Part shown: piece after piece, positions 1 to 8,305 of the stretch
Numbering within the stretch: the stretch's first letter is position 1
Layout of the letters: every line of letters starts with the position of its first letter
From: Actinocrinis sp035653575
GTDB lineage: Bacteria; Actinomycetota; Actinomycetes; Streptomycetales; Catenulisporaceae
Reading direction: 5' to 3'
Length of the DNA: 64,000 nt
Assembly: GCF_035653575.1 (NCBI RefSeq)
Contig: NZ_DASRBQ010000002.1
Span: 1 to 64,000, forward strand
Position numbers and translations under genes: made by a program
Notes under the pieces: generated by a model
What the model saw: only the letters and a program-made list of their open reading frames with translations
Database searches by the model: none
Told to the model about the DNA's origin: nothing

Positions 1-1071
1 CCGGACCCCATCCCATCGCGAAGGCCCGAGCATCCGGCCGCCGTGGCCGATGAACACGGCCAGTGGTTCGAGCCCGAACTCCCCCTCCATCACCGCGATG
101 TGACGCATTTGGGGAGTCAGCGCCTCGATCTGCCACTCCCGTCGGCGCCCGTCGTAAATGCCGTACAACCGGCCCCGATCTGCGTCCACGCGTTCAACCA
201 TGAACAGGTCTGGGGCGTGCGCCTTCAGGGAGCGTTGAGCCTTCTCCACCATCTGTGGACGCTCCAGCAGCAAGAACATGTCCACTGCATCCAGCGCCGC
301 CGACGGCACCCATACCCGGCGCATCAGACCGTACTTCGCGCAACGTTCAAGGGTGAATTCCACCCCCTCGCCAGGCCGCCGCGCGCCGACGCCCAATTCG
401 GGCAGCAGCATCGTGGACCATTCCTGCAGCCGCATCCCGCTCATCAAGGCCAGCTCCAGTGCTGCACGTCCCCGGTGCGGCGCCCATCCCCGGAACGCTG
501 GATCGACCTGCCCGGCTGGCAGCAACCCGCCCAACCCCACATCCCGGAAGTACGTGTACTGCTCCAACTCCATGTGCCGGATCTTCGGCTCCCTGTGCAT
601 CGCGGTACCCATCGGCCCACGGTGAGAACGAGCGAGGTACGGCAGCTGTCGTACATAACGTTCGTCTTTGAGCCACCTATATAGCTTCTTGATGGCGGCT
701 CGATCCTTGTCCCAAGTCACCTCCCCGATCGGAGCCGCCTGTGTCTCCGTACGAGCCGAGTGAAAAGCGACCAAGTCTGCCTCGGTAGCCGAGAACACAT
801 CGATGCCTCGCCGAGAGAGGAACTCCACCAGCCTGCGCACGATCTGGGCGTACGTCTGCATCGTCTCCGGCCGCAACCCTTCGTAGGCCATGTGACGAAA
901 CCAGCTGCACAGCGGTTCGATCGGCCGCATCGCCGCGTCGAGCATCACCGGCATGCCGTCCGGCAAAGTGCGGTGCTCCAGAATCGCAGTCACAGCTGCG
1001 GCCGACGGGCCATCAGCGGACTCACCGGGCCAGCGCTTAGCCAGCCGTCGATCAATGTAGAACAAATCCAT
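1..1071 (-). CDS. Tyrosine recombinase (phage-type integrase), 3' end outside window
   Basis: Site-specific DNA recombinase that would integrate or excise a mobile element. The frame is open for 357 codons from an ATG with GGAGG seven bases upstream and runs off the left edge. Residues about 70-140 look like the helical core-binding domain. The catalytic domain shows Arg I in SGMRLQEW (R214), a candidate beta-hairpin Lys (K246), the Arg-His pair in TPQMRHI (R323/H324) and the later His in FIGHGG (H343). The nucleophilic Tyr should lie just past the edge. Codons such as TTG, GAA and CAT are commoner than in the neighbours, which suggests acquired DNA. The family is clear; the element type is not visible. 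Confidence 0.85.
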   Translation of the reverse strand, partial: MDLFYIDRRLAKRWPGESADGPSAAAVTAILEHRTLPDGMPVMLDAAMRPIEPLCSWFRHMAYEGLRPETMQTYAQIVRRLVEFLSRRGIDVFSATEADLVAFHSARTETQAAPIGEVTWDKDRAAIKKLYRWLKDERYVRQLPYLARSHRGPMGTAMHREPKIRHMELEQYTYFRDVGLGGLLPAGQVDPAFRGWAPHRGRAALELALMSGMRLQEWSTMLLPELGVGARRPGEGVEFTLERCAKYGLMRRVWVPSAALDAVDMFLLLERPQMVEKAQRSLKAHAPDLFMVERVDADRGRLYGIYDGRRREWQIEALTPQMRHIAVMEGEFGLEPLAVFIGHGGRMLGPSRWDGVR

Positions 1072-1175
1072 TCGAAACCCTCCAAGACAGTTGCTAGCCA
1101 ACGTGAAGCGAAGACACCCGATCGAACAGGCGTCACCAGCCGTCGGGCCAGAGGGCTCGCCGAGACATTACGGAA

Positions 1176-1916
1176 CTATGGAGAGAACAGGTAAGTCAGA
1201 ACGCAGGCAAGCAGCGGGCCGTCCGCGGCGTAACGCGAAGCCGCGAGCGCGCTGTCCCAGTAGCGCAGCGCGCCGGTGGCGTCGCCGCGGTCGAAGGCGA
1301 GCCAGCCGGCCAGGGCCGCGGACCGGCCGCCCGCCGCGGCCAGCCGCTTGCGCAGCGGTTCGCGCCGGGTGCCGGCCAGCAGCGTGGAGATGTCGTCGAG
1401 ATGCCGGTTGACCGCCCCGGTGAGAGTCCGCGCGCAGCGATGGTGTTCGAGGGCGAACAGGCGCGCGGTGTTCGTCTCGACGATGGCTATCGCCTCCAGG
1501 TCGGCCTGTCCCGGGCGTTCCAGCGCGAAGCGCAGCCGGTCCCCGGGCTCACCGGCGGCGGGCGCCGGCGGCGGTTCCTCGGCCGGGCGCCGTAGCGGTG
1601 CGCCCGCGAAGGTGCCGGCCAGCCGCCCGGTCAGCAGCGGGGCGTCCGGAGGCGGCGGCGGGGAGCCGGAGAAGCCGAGTTGTTCGTAAGGCGTGCGGGT
1701 CACCGCCTGCAGGGCCCGCTTGTAGTTCGGGCGGCACTCCGTGTGTTCGCCCGACTCCCACTTCTGCACCAATCGTTTGTTGCAAGTATTCGGCTCGCCG
1801 AGCACCCCGCCCGCGTGGCGGACGGCGGAGGCGAACTCGCTCTGGCTCATCCGCATCGCGAGGCGGATGGCCTTGAGCGTGTGGTTGGGCACGCGCTGTG
1901 CGGCTGGTACGGTCAC
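1176..1916 (-). pseudogene. XRE-family helix-turn-helix regulator, C-terminally truncated
   Basis: DNA-binding regulator of the actinomycete XRE type. The N-terminal helix-turn-helix (AIRLAMRMSQSEFASAV...QKWESG) is followed by a proline/alanine-rich linker and the start of a helical, TPR-like region. The protein stops abruptly after CVLTYLFSP, whereas relatives normally continue for well over a hundred residues of helical repeats. The break lies next to the recombinase gene, so the reading frame probably lost its 3' part at an insertion junction. An upstream GTG at 1964 is also possible, but an inverted repeat covers it, so the GTG at 1916 is preferred. No clear ribosome-binding site precedes either start. 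It may be non-functional, or a shortened DNA-binding protein. Confidence 0.6.
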
Positions 1917-1936
1917 GAGGGTGACAGTAGAGCCCT

Positions 1937-1966
1937 GAGTGACTCGTTGTGGTGCGAGAGTCACTC
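1937..1966. promoter_or_regulatory. Inverted repeat, candidate autoregulatory operator
   Basis: Perfect 9-base arms (GAGTGACTC and GAGTCACTC) are separated by 12 bases just upstream of the XRE gene. The position suits autoregulation by the XRE protein. This is inference from symmetry and location only. Confidence 0.4.
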
Positions 1967-2158
1967 TTTGGTGTTGAAGCTACGCCCCTCCGGTCCCCTT
2001 GATACGTCGTAACTACGCTGGGGACGCGGGTATCTCAACCCGCTGCCAAGCCGCTCGCGACGTACCGGTCACGCTCCGCGTCAGGGAATCCCGGTTTCGC
2101 AGAGGTCGAACAGGGCGGCCGCCCGCGCGGTTAGCCGCGCGGGCACAGCCCGGCAGGC

Positions 2159-3643
2159 TTAGCCGCGTAGTGAGCGCATCCACGCCTCGATCTCGTCGGC
2201 CTGACGCGGCAGTCCAGCGGAGAGGTTCTCGTTGCCGTCGGCGGTCACCAGGATGTCGTCCTCGATCCGGACGCCGATGCCGCGGTACTCCGCGGGCACC
2301 GTCTCGTCGTCCGGCTGGAAGTAGAGCCCTGGTTCGACGGTTTGCACCATGCCGGGGCGCAGCGTGCCGTCGACGTACTCCTCGCAGCGGGCGTCGGCGC
2401 AGTCGTGCACATCGAGGCCGAGCATATGGCCGGTGCCGTGCAGCGTGTAGCGGCGCTGGAGGCCGAGGTCGAGCACCCGCTCCAGCGGCCCCTCCAGCAG
2501 GCCCCATTCGATCAGCCGCTCGGCCAGGACCCGCTGCGCCGCCTCGTGGAAGTCGCGGAAGTTCGCGCCGGGCTTGACCGCCGCGATGCCGGCCTCCTGA
2601 GCGTCGTAGACCGCGTCGTAGATCCGCCGCTGAATCTCGTTGAACTCGCCGGAGATCGGCAGGGTGCGCGTGACGTCCGCGCTGTAAAGAGCCTCGGTCT
2701 CGGCGCCCGCGTCGAGCAGGAGCAGCTCGCCGGGACGTACCGCGCCGTTGTTGCGGGTCCAGTGCAGAACGGTGGCGTTCGGGCCCGCCGCGCAGATCGA
2801 GTTGTATCCGACGTCGTTGCCCTCGACCCGGGCGCGCCGCCAGAAGGTGCCCTCGATCCAGCGCTCGGAGGTCGCGACCGCCTGCGCGAGTTCGCGCACC
2901 ACGTCGGTGAAGCCGTGCGTGGTGATCTCGCAGGCGCGGCGCAGCTGCTCGATCTCCCAGTCGTCCTTGACCAGCCGCAGGCCGTGCATGAAGACCTTGA
3001 GCTCCTCGTCGAGCCGTTCCGCCGCGTCCGCCTCCTGGCGGGACGTGGCGCCGGCCTCGGCGAGCGCGGCGTCGAGCAGCGCGTCGTGGCCGCGCAGGAT
3101 CCGGGTGACCACGTGCGGCGCGGCGGCGACGGCCTCGGCGATGCGCTGCGCGGCCTCGCGGCTGTCCCGCGTCTCCAGGCCGAGTTCGGCGGCGGCCTCG
3201 GCCAGCGAGCGGCGACGGCCGACCCACAGCTCGCCCTGGCCGTCCAGCCAGAACTCGCCGTTCTCGCGGTTGGAGCGCGGCAGCAGGTAGAGGGTGGCCG
3301 CGTGGCCGCCGTCCGGCTGCGGTTCGAGGACCAGGACGCTGTTCTCGGTCTGATCGGCCGTCAGGTAGGCGTAGTCGCTGGCGGCGCGGAAGGTGTAGTC
3401 CAGGTCGTTGGAGCGGGTCTTGAGCCGCCCGGCCGGGATGATGATCCGCTCGCCGGGAAAGGCCGCGGACACGGCCTTGCGCCGCTTGGCGGCGTAGCCG
3501 GACTGCTCAGACGGTTCGAGGTCATGGCGCTCGGTATCGCTCCAGCCGCGGCGCATCCCGTCCTCAAGCTCCTCGGAGATGCCCCGGTAGAGGCCGTTCT
3601 TGCGACCCTTGACCGGCTTGTCGGGCTTGCGTTCCTCGCTCAC
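2159..3643 (-). CDS. pepP: Xaa-Pro aminopeptidase (M24 family, aminopeptidase P)
   Basis: Cytoplasmic dimetal peptidase that removes an N-terminal residue preceding proline. The 494 residues give an aminopeptidase P N-terminal domain (about 50-190) and a pita-bread catalytic domain (about 225-480). The five metal ligands are visible: D311 in LLLLDAGAE, D323 in SADVTRT, H406 in HGTGHMLGLD, E437 in TVEPGLY and E461 in VRIEDD. The GTG start has a strong AAGGAGGAG site upstream. Length and motif order are normal for the family. It appears to be a single-gene unit reading away from the FmdB gene. Confidence 0.93.
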   Translation of the reverse strand: MSEERKPDKPVKGRKNGLYRGISEELEDGMRRGWSDTERHDLEPSEQSGYAAKRRKAVSAAFPGERIIIPAGRLKTRSNDLDYTFRAASDYAYLTADQTENSVLVLEPQPDGGHAATLYLLPRSNRENGEFWLDGQGELWVGRRRSLAEAAAELGLETRDSREAAQRIAEAVAAAPHVVTRILRGHDALLDAALAEAGATSRQEADAAERLDEELKVFMHGLRLVKDDWEIEQLRRACEITTHGFTDVVRELAQAVATSERWIEGTFWRRARVEGNDVGYNSICAAGPNATVLHWTRNNGAVRPGELLLLDAGAETEALYSADVTRTLPISGEFNEIQRRIYDAVYDAQEAGIAAVKPGANFRDFHEAAQRVLAERLIEWGLLEGPLERVLDLGLQRRYTLHGTGHMLGLDVHDCADARCEEYVDGTLRPGMVQTVEPGLYFQPDDETVPAEYRGIGVRIEDDILVTADGNENLSAGLPRQADEIEAWMRSLRG

Positions 3644-3780
3644 TGCCGAGCTCCTCCTTGACCGAGGAAATGGGTATGTGTACGGACCGGCGGCACAGTG
3701 CGGTCCTTATCGCAGCCTATCGGCAGGCGCCGCCGCGTCCAGACCCCCTCCCGGTCCACCGGCCACGGGATCGGCGCCGG

Positions 3781-4002
3781 TCAGGAGCAGCAGCCTCCAC
3801 CGCAGCACCCACCGCCGGACGCCGTGGCGCCGGTCGCGGCACCGGAGGGCTTGGCGATGCCGCCGACCGCGATCATGGAGAACAGCTTGACCGTGTCGGG
3901 GTGGCCCTGCGGGCAGTCGATCGGCGCGGAGGCCTCGCTCATCGGGCGGGTCTTCTCGAAGGTGGCGCCGCAGGCGCGGCACCGGTACTCGTAGCGCGGC
4001 AT
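3781..4002 (-). CDS. FmdB-family zinc ribbon protein
   Basis: Small 73-residue protein opening with MPRYEYRCRACGATFE and a second Cys within PIDCPQGH, the usual FmdB/CxxC layout, although the second pair is reduced to one Cys followed by His. The tail is Gly/Cys-rich (GGGCCGGGCCS), as in many members. FmdB proteins are widespread putative regulatory zinc ribbons of unproven function. The gene lies 17 bases downstream of the DUF4239-type gene on the same strand and may be cotranscribed with it. Confidence 0.8.
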   Translation of the reverse strand: MPRYEYRCRACGATFEKTRPMSEASAPIDCPQGHPDTVKLFSMIAVGGIAKPSGAATGATASGGGCCGGGCCS

Positions 4003-4019
4003 ACGCTCAGGTTAGCGCC

Positions 4020-4778
4020 TCACGACGCCGTGGCGGCCAGCTGTTGCTGGACGGTCTGGAACGGCACCCGGGAGACCGCGAACGCTCCGTCGAACTCGCT
4101 TTGCAGGTCGATCACCAGCGCGAGCGCCGCGCCCACCACCACGATCGTGACCGCGATGCCGAGGACGCTCAGCGGCTCGGCGCGCGGGCCGAGCAGGAAC
4201 GGGGTCAGCACGGTGGCGGCGCTGAGCAGCACGAGCGCGACGGTCAGGATGCCGGGGTAGCTGCCGGCCAGCGACTTGCCGACGCGGTCGGCCCGGGCGG
4301 CGGAGAGCTCGTCGAGCACGGACAGCTCCTGATCGCGCAGCGTGGTCTGCTCGTCGAGCGAGAAGGCGGTGGCCAGGTAGCCGCGCAGCCCGGTGATCGC
4401 GAACGCCGAGCCGCCGGTCGCGGAGAGGTCGGCGGGCGGCCATTCGCGGTCCAGGACGGCGGTGGTGTAGTCGGTGACCGCGCTGCGCAACGCTTCGCGA
4501 TCGGCCGCGGGGAGCCGCTGTCCGGCCCAGACCAGCTGCGTGAGGTCCTGCGCCTCGGTGCGTACGTCGGCGTTGATGTCGTCGAGGCGTTGCCAAAGCA
4601 CGACGACGATGAAGGCGAGTAGCACCGTGTACATGGTGACCATGAACATGGCGACGTAGTCCGCGGCGGCCTCGGCCCGTCCGTGTTCGCCGCCGCGCGC
4701 GCGAATCCGCCGGCGCATCAGCACCGCCGCGGCGACCAGGACCGCGACGGCGCAGGCAGTGAGCAGGATCGTGATCAT
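4020..4778 (-). CDS. DUF4239-type integral membrane protein
   Basis: A 252-residue protein with an N-terminal transmembrane helix (residues 2-21), a second near 45-65 (VTMYTVLLAFIVVVLWQRL), a soluble helical middle, and two C-terminal helices (about 172-192 and 200-222). This arrangement matches the bestrophin-like DUF4239 family, whose role is not established. A conserved-looking stretch after helix 2 (DDINADVRTEAQDLTQLVW) fits the family pattern. The gene reads toward the FmdB gene and could share its transcript. Function is not known. Confidence 0.65.
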   Translation of the reverse strand: MITILLTACAVAVLVAAAVLMRRRIRARGGEHGRAEAAADYVAMFMVTMYTVLLAFIVVVLWQRLDDINADVRTEAQDLTQLVWAGQRLPAADREALRSAVTDYTTAVLDREWPPADLSATGGSAFAITGLRGYLATAFSLDEQTTLRDQELSVLDELSAARADRVGKSLAGSYPGILTVALVLLSAATVLTPFLLGPRAEPLSVLGIAVTIVVVGAALALVIDLQSEFDGAFAVSRVPFQTVQQQLAATAS

Positions 4779-5103
4779 CCGCGCCGCCGCTGCCGCACCG
4801 CGACCCGGTCCACCGGCCGTCCGGCTCGCGCAGGCCGCGCGGGCAGCGGCCAGAGCCTCCGGTGCTGAAGATCAGTCAGCATGACTCCATCGAACGACGC
4901 CGCTCGCCTGACCGCACGTCAGAGCGGGCGAGTGGGCGACCCCCGGTGGCTTGGCAACGCGTTTCGGTAACGGACTTTCCGGTCTGCGTCACGGACCGCG
5001 CGTCACGGTTCCGCGCGCATCGCATTGCCGCTAGCCTGACTCGACTTTTCCGCCCGGAGCGAGTAGCCGCTCGGGCGGCGGCTAGTGAGGGGAAGCTGAA
5101 GCG
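4779..5103. other. 325-bp intergenic region between divergent genes
   Basis: No convincing gene. This spacer separates two genes transcribed outward and must hold both promoters. A short reading frame on the plus strand has no ribosome-binding site and is Arg/Ser-rich shadow sequence. A GGGGAAG ribosome-binding site lies just before the right-hand gene. No promoter could be fixed by eye. Confidence 0.5.
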
Positions 5104-5556
5104 ATGAGCACTCTGCATGTCCACGTGGTCCACCCGCATATCGAGCACCGGAACGCGCACGGACCGGTCAAGGTCGCCGACCAGCACCCGACCGGGAACG
5201 CGGTCGCCCGGTTCAACACGCGGCTGGCGCTCTTCATCACCAAGGTCGTCGGCAGCATGTGGTGCGCCTACGCCTTCGCGCTGTTCGACCTGATCAGCCT
5301 GCCCGCGGCAATCCGCGCCGGCACCGCGGCGATCATCTCCTGGATCGCGCAGACCTTCCTGCAGCTGGTGCTGCTCTCGGTCATCATGGTCGGCCAGAAC
5401 GTCCAGGCGGACGCCGCGGACAAGCGCTCGGAGGCGACGTTCAAGGACGCCGAGGCGCTGCTGCACGGCCAGGAGCAGATCGCCGCGCACCTGGCCGCCC
5501 AGGACAGCGTGCTGCGGCAGGTGGCCGCCAAGTTCGACATCCAGATCGAGTGCTGA
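5104..5556 (+). CDS. Uncharacterised two-helix membrane protein
   Basis: A 150-residue protein with a His-rich N-terminus, two hydrophobic segments (about 41-64, FITKVVGSMWCAYAFALFDL; about 76-98, IISWIAQTFLQLVLLSVIMV) and a polar, probably helical C-terminus with a heptad-like pattern (AEALLHGQEQIAAHLAAQDS). It resembles small two-helix proteins seen in many actinomycetes and loosely recalls the DUF1003 layout, but the family assignment is unsure. The ATG is preceded by GGGGAAG. Function unknown. Confidence 0.65.
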   Translation: MSTLHVHVVHPHIEHRNAHGPVKVADQHPTGNAVARFNTRLALFITKVVGSMWCAYAFALFDLISLPAAIRAGTAAIISWIAQTFLQLVLLSVIMVGQNVQADAADKRSEATFKDAEALLHGQEQIAAHLAAQDSVLRQVAAKFDIQIEC

Positions 5557-5635
5557 ATCGAGTGCTGATCCGGCCCCCGCGCCGGGTCAGCGAAGACGAC
5601 CACCCGACCGGGATCGGGTTCCGGATCGGGTCGGA

Positions 5636-6343
5636 TTAGCCGATGCCGGAGCAGGTCTGGGACACCGGCGCGGCGGCCGCCAGTGCCGGTGCCGGTGCGA
5701 GCGTTGGCGTGGGTGCCGGTGTGGGCGTGGGCGTACCCGCCGGTGCCGGCTTCGCCGATCCGCGGGCGAACCACGGGATCGTCACATGCACCAGCGGGCC
5801 GATGCCGAGGGCGTAGACCAGCGTGCCGGCGCCGACGTTGCCGCCGAGCAGCCAGCCCACGACCAACACGGACAGCTCGATGCCGGTACGTACGACGCGG
5901 ATCGAGCGGCCGCGCGCCGCCAGGCCCGTGGTCAGGCCGTCGCGCGGTCCGGCGCCGAGCCCGGCGCCGATGTAGAGCCCGGTGGCGACCCCGTTGAGCA
6001 GGACGCCCGCGACGAACACGGCCCAGCGCAGCCAGATCGCGTGCGGAGCTGGCATGGCCGCGAGCAGCACGTCGACGACGGCGCCGATCACGATGATGTT
6101 GGCGACGGTGCCCAGGCCGGGCCGCTGGCGCAGCGGGATCCACAGCATCAGCACCACGCCGCCGACGATGATCAGCACCGTGCCGACCGGGATGCCGGTG
6201 ATGCGGGCCAATCCGGTGTGGAAGACGTCCCAGGGGTCGACGCCGACCGCCGGGGCCAGCATCAGCGCCTCGCTGACGCCGTAGAGGAAGAGGCCGGCGG
6301 CCAGCTGGAGCAGTCGCGCGCTCGCGCTTTCGCGCGCGATCAC
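5636..6343 (-). CDS. YczE/YitT-like integral membrane protein
   Basis: Membrane protein of about 235 residues with five or so transmembrane segments. The motifs PAVGVDPWDVFHTGLA and GAGPRDGLTTGLA are characteristic of the YczE family, whose members are often encoded beside MocR-type regulators, as here. The substrate is unknown. The C-terminus has a low-complexity Ala/Pro/Thr tail (repeated TPTPAP). The GTG start overlaps the stop of the upstream 52-codon gene as GTGA, so translation is probably coupled. The same frame stays open far upstream, but that part lies opposite the MocR gene and is not coding. Confidence 0.8.
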   Translation of the reverse strand: MIARESASARLLQLAAGLFLYGVSEALMLAPAVGVDPWDVFHTGLARITGIPVGTVLIIVGGVVLMLWIPLRQRPGLGTVANIIVIGAVVDVLLAAMPAPHAIWLRWAVFVAGVLLNGVATGLYIGAGLGAGPRDGLTTGLAARGRSIRVVRTGIELSVLVVGWLLGGNVGAGTLVYALGIGPLVHVTIPWFARGSAKPAPAGTPTPTPAPTPTLAPAPALAAAAPVSQTCSGIG

Positions 6344-6498
6344 GCGCGCGCACCCCGGCTGGACCGGCGCCAGAGACGGGTGATCCGGCTCAGGTCGAGC
6401 GGGTCGCTGATCCGCTCGGCGCGCCCGGCGGCGAACTGGCGCTCCAGCTGGTCGGTGATCGCGGTGGACGCGCTGGGCTTCTCGGTGCGGAACGACAT
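6340..6498 (-). CDS. Small 52-residue protein coupled to the YczE-type gene
   Basis: A short reading frame (MSFRTEKPSAS...LWRRSSRGARA) with AGGAG seven bases before its ATG. Its stop overlaps the GTG of the membrane-protein gene as GTGA. Upstream in-frame codons lack a ribosome-binding site, so this start is preferred. The product is hydrophilic and basic, with no transmembrane segment. I do not recognise a family. The coupling and the divergent MocR gene suggest it belongs to the same regulatory unit. Confidence 0.6.
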   Translation of the reverse strand: MSFRTEKPSASTAITDQLERQFAAGRAERISDPLDLSRITRLWRRSSRGARA

Positions 6499-6529
6499 GG
6501 CTGCTCTCCTGTTCCTCGTGAAAGCTGCG

Positions 6530-6604
6530 GCCAATCTTGAATCTGCGGCCTTCTACTGCCATTCTGAATGACGATTGGACCGTTCCTCGATAGCCAATTT
6601 GAAG
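6530..6604. promoter_or_regulatory. Candidate MocR operator repeats in divergent promoter
   Basis: Between the two divergent genes the string GCCAATcTTGAA (6530) recurs as GCCAATtTGAA (6593), and an inverted GATTGG lies at 6573. MocR dimers usually bind direct or inverted repeats in such spacers. The assignment to this regulator is inference. Confidence 0.4.
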
Positions 6605-6616
6605 AAGGTGGCCTGA

Positions 6617-8110
6617 TTGGCAGCGCCGACCACCACGATCGGAGCGCACCAGCTCGCGCAGCGGCTCGGGCCCTGGCGCAGCGCGGACACCGCGGAGCAA
6701 GGCCGGGCCGCGGGCCGGGCCAGGCCGCTTCAGGCGGCGCTCGCGGAACGGATCACCGGGCTGGTCCTTGACGGCCGGCTGGCCCTGGGCACCCGCCTTC
6801 CGGCCGAGCGTGCGCTGAGCGAGGCCCTCGGGGTCAGCAGAACCACGGTCACCGCCGCGTACTCGCTGCTGCGCGAGAGCGGCTTCGCGGTCAGCCGGCA
6901 GGGCTCCGGCAGCTACGTCTCGCTGCCGGACGGCGCGGCGGCGCGCACCAGCGGCGGCTGGCTGGCCGCCGGCCAGGACGGTGATGTGATCGACCTGATG
7001 TGCGCGGCGCCGCTCGCCCCGCTGCCCGTGCTCCAGTCCGCGCTGCGGACCGCGGCGGAGCAGCTGCCGGCGTACTCCGGCGCCGGCGGGTACGTCCCCT
7101 ACGGCCTGGAGATCCTGCGCGAGGCCATCGCGGAGCACTACACCGCCCGCGGGCTGCCCACCTCGCCGGAGCAGATCCTGGTGACCAACGGGGCCCAGGG
7201 CGCGATCACGCTGGTCGCGCGGCTGCTGTGCCGGGCCGGCGACCGGGTGCTGGTGGAGAGCCCGACCTATCCGAATGCTCTGGACACCTTCCGCAACGCG
7301 CAGGCCCGGCCGATGCCGGTCCCCCTGGAGGAGGGCGGCTGGGTGCCCGGCAGCTACGAGAACGCCCTGGCCCAGCTGCGGCCCCGCCTCGCGTATCTGG
7401 TCCCGCACTTCCAGAACCCGACCGGGCACCTGATGGACCTGGACGCCCAGGCCTCGATCGCGCGCTCGGCCAGGCTGGCCGGGTCGTGGCTGCTGGCCGA
7501 CGAGACGATCACCGAGGTGGCGCTGGACGTACCGGTCCCGCCGCCGTACGCGGCCACGATCCGGCCCGTCGACGCCGAGGCGGTGCTGGTCTGCGGCTCG
7601 ATGGCCAAGTCCTTCTGGGGTGGGCTGCGGATCGGCTGGCTGCGCGGCCCGGTGCGGATCGTGCACGAGCTGGCCGCGGCGCGCGCCGCGATGGATCTGG
7701 CCTCGCCGATCCTGGACCAGCTGGCCGCGGCCGCGGTGCTGCGCGGGGAGCAGGACTACCTGGACGAGCACCGGCGCGCCTGGCGGGAGCAACGCGCGGT
7801 GCTGATGCAGGCCGTCACGGAGACCTTCCCGACCTGGACCTACCGGGTGCCGGAGGGCGGACTGTGCCTGTGGTTGCGGATGGACCGCGAGGAGGCGACG
7901 GCGCTTTCCCAGCGCGCGCAAACGCACGGCGTCCTGCTGCACGCCGGACCGAGATTCGGCGCCGACGCCGGGACCTTCGAGCGGTACGTGCGCCTGCCGT
8001 ACGTACAGCCGCCGGAGCTGCTGCGCGAGGCGGTGCGGCGGTTGGCGCTGGCCCGCGCCCTGCCCGGTCCGCGGCACGCCTCGGATCATCGGGCGGACCT
8101 CGTCGCCTGA
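6617..8110 (+). CDS. MocR-type GntR/aminotransferase-fusion transcription regulator
   Basis: PLP-dependent transcription factor of 497 residues. An N-terminal GntR winged helix (about 36-104, with LPAERALSEALGVSRTTV) is fused to a fold-type I aminotransferase domain. The PLP lysine is in GSMAKSFWGG (K331), and the substrate/PLP-contact motifs PTYPNALDT and HFQNPTGH are present. The gene starts at TTG with AAGGTGG upstream. It is divergent from the YczE-type gene, the usual target of this MocR subgroup, so it probably controls that gene in response to a PLP-related or amino-compound signal. Confidence 0.88.
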   Translation: MAAPTTTIGAHQLAQRLGPWRSADTAEQGRAAGRARPLQAALAERITGLVLDGRLALGTRLPAERALSEALGVSRTTVTAAYSLLRESGFAVSRQGSGSYVSLPDGAAARTSGGWLAAGQDGDVIDLMCAAPLAPLPVLQSALRTAAEQLPAYSGAGGYVPYGLEILREAIAEHYTARGLPTSPEQILVTNGAQGAITLVARLLCRAGDRVLVESPTYPNALDTFRNAQARPMPVPLEEGGWVPGSYENALAQLRPRLAYLVPHFQNPTGHLMDLDAQASIARSARLAGSWLLADETITEVALDVPVPPPYAATIRPVDAEAVLVCGSMAKSFWGGLRIGWLRGPVRIVHELAAARAAMDLASPILDQLAAAAVLRGEQDYLDEHRRAWREQRAVLMQAVTETFPTWTYRVPEGGLCLWLRMDREEATALSQRAQTHGVLLHAGPRFGADAGTFERYVRLPYVQPPELLREAVRRLALARALPGPRHASDHRADLVA

Positions 8111-8161
8111 TCCGCCGGGCGCCTGTCCGGCCGAGCGGGACCGGCGCGCAGCGCGTCGTAA

Positions 8162-8208
8162 ATTGGTCCAGACCACAACCTTGACAGAAGCGAGTGGTCT
8201 GGACCACA
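8162..8208 (+). promoter_or_regulatory. Two DasR-like operators flanking a TTGACA -35 element
   Basis: Two near-palindromes, TTGGTCCAGACCAC (from 8163) and GTGGTCTGGACCAC (from 8194), match the known DasR responsive element (TGGTCTAGACCA) and the repeats of Streptomyces chitinase promoters. A TTGACA hexamer (8181-8186) sits between them. Occupation would block RNA polymerase. The downstream gene is a chitinase, which supports N-acetylglucosamine-responsive repression. Confidence 0.8.
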
Positions 8209-8305
8209 GTGCACAGCAGTTGCTCCCTCCGGTACGGCGACCCGGACCAGCACGGCCCCACTCTGCCGCGCGGCCTTCCGCCGACCGAAGACAAGGAGCG
8301 CCTCC

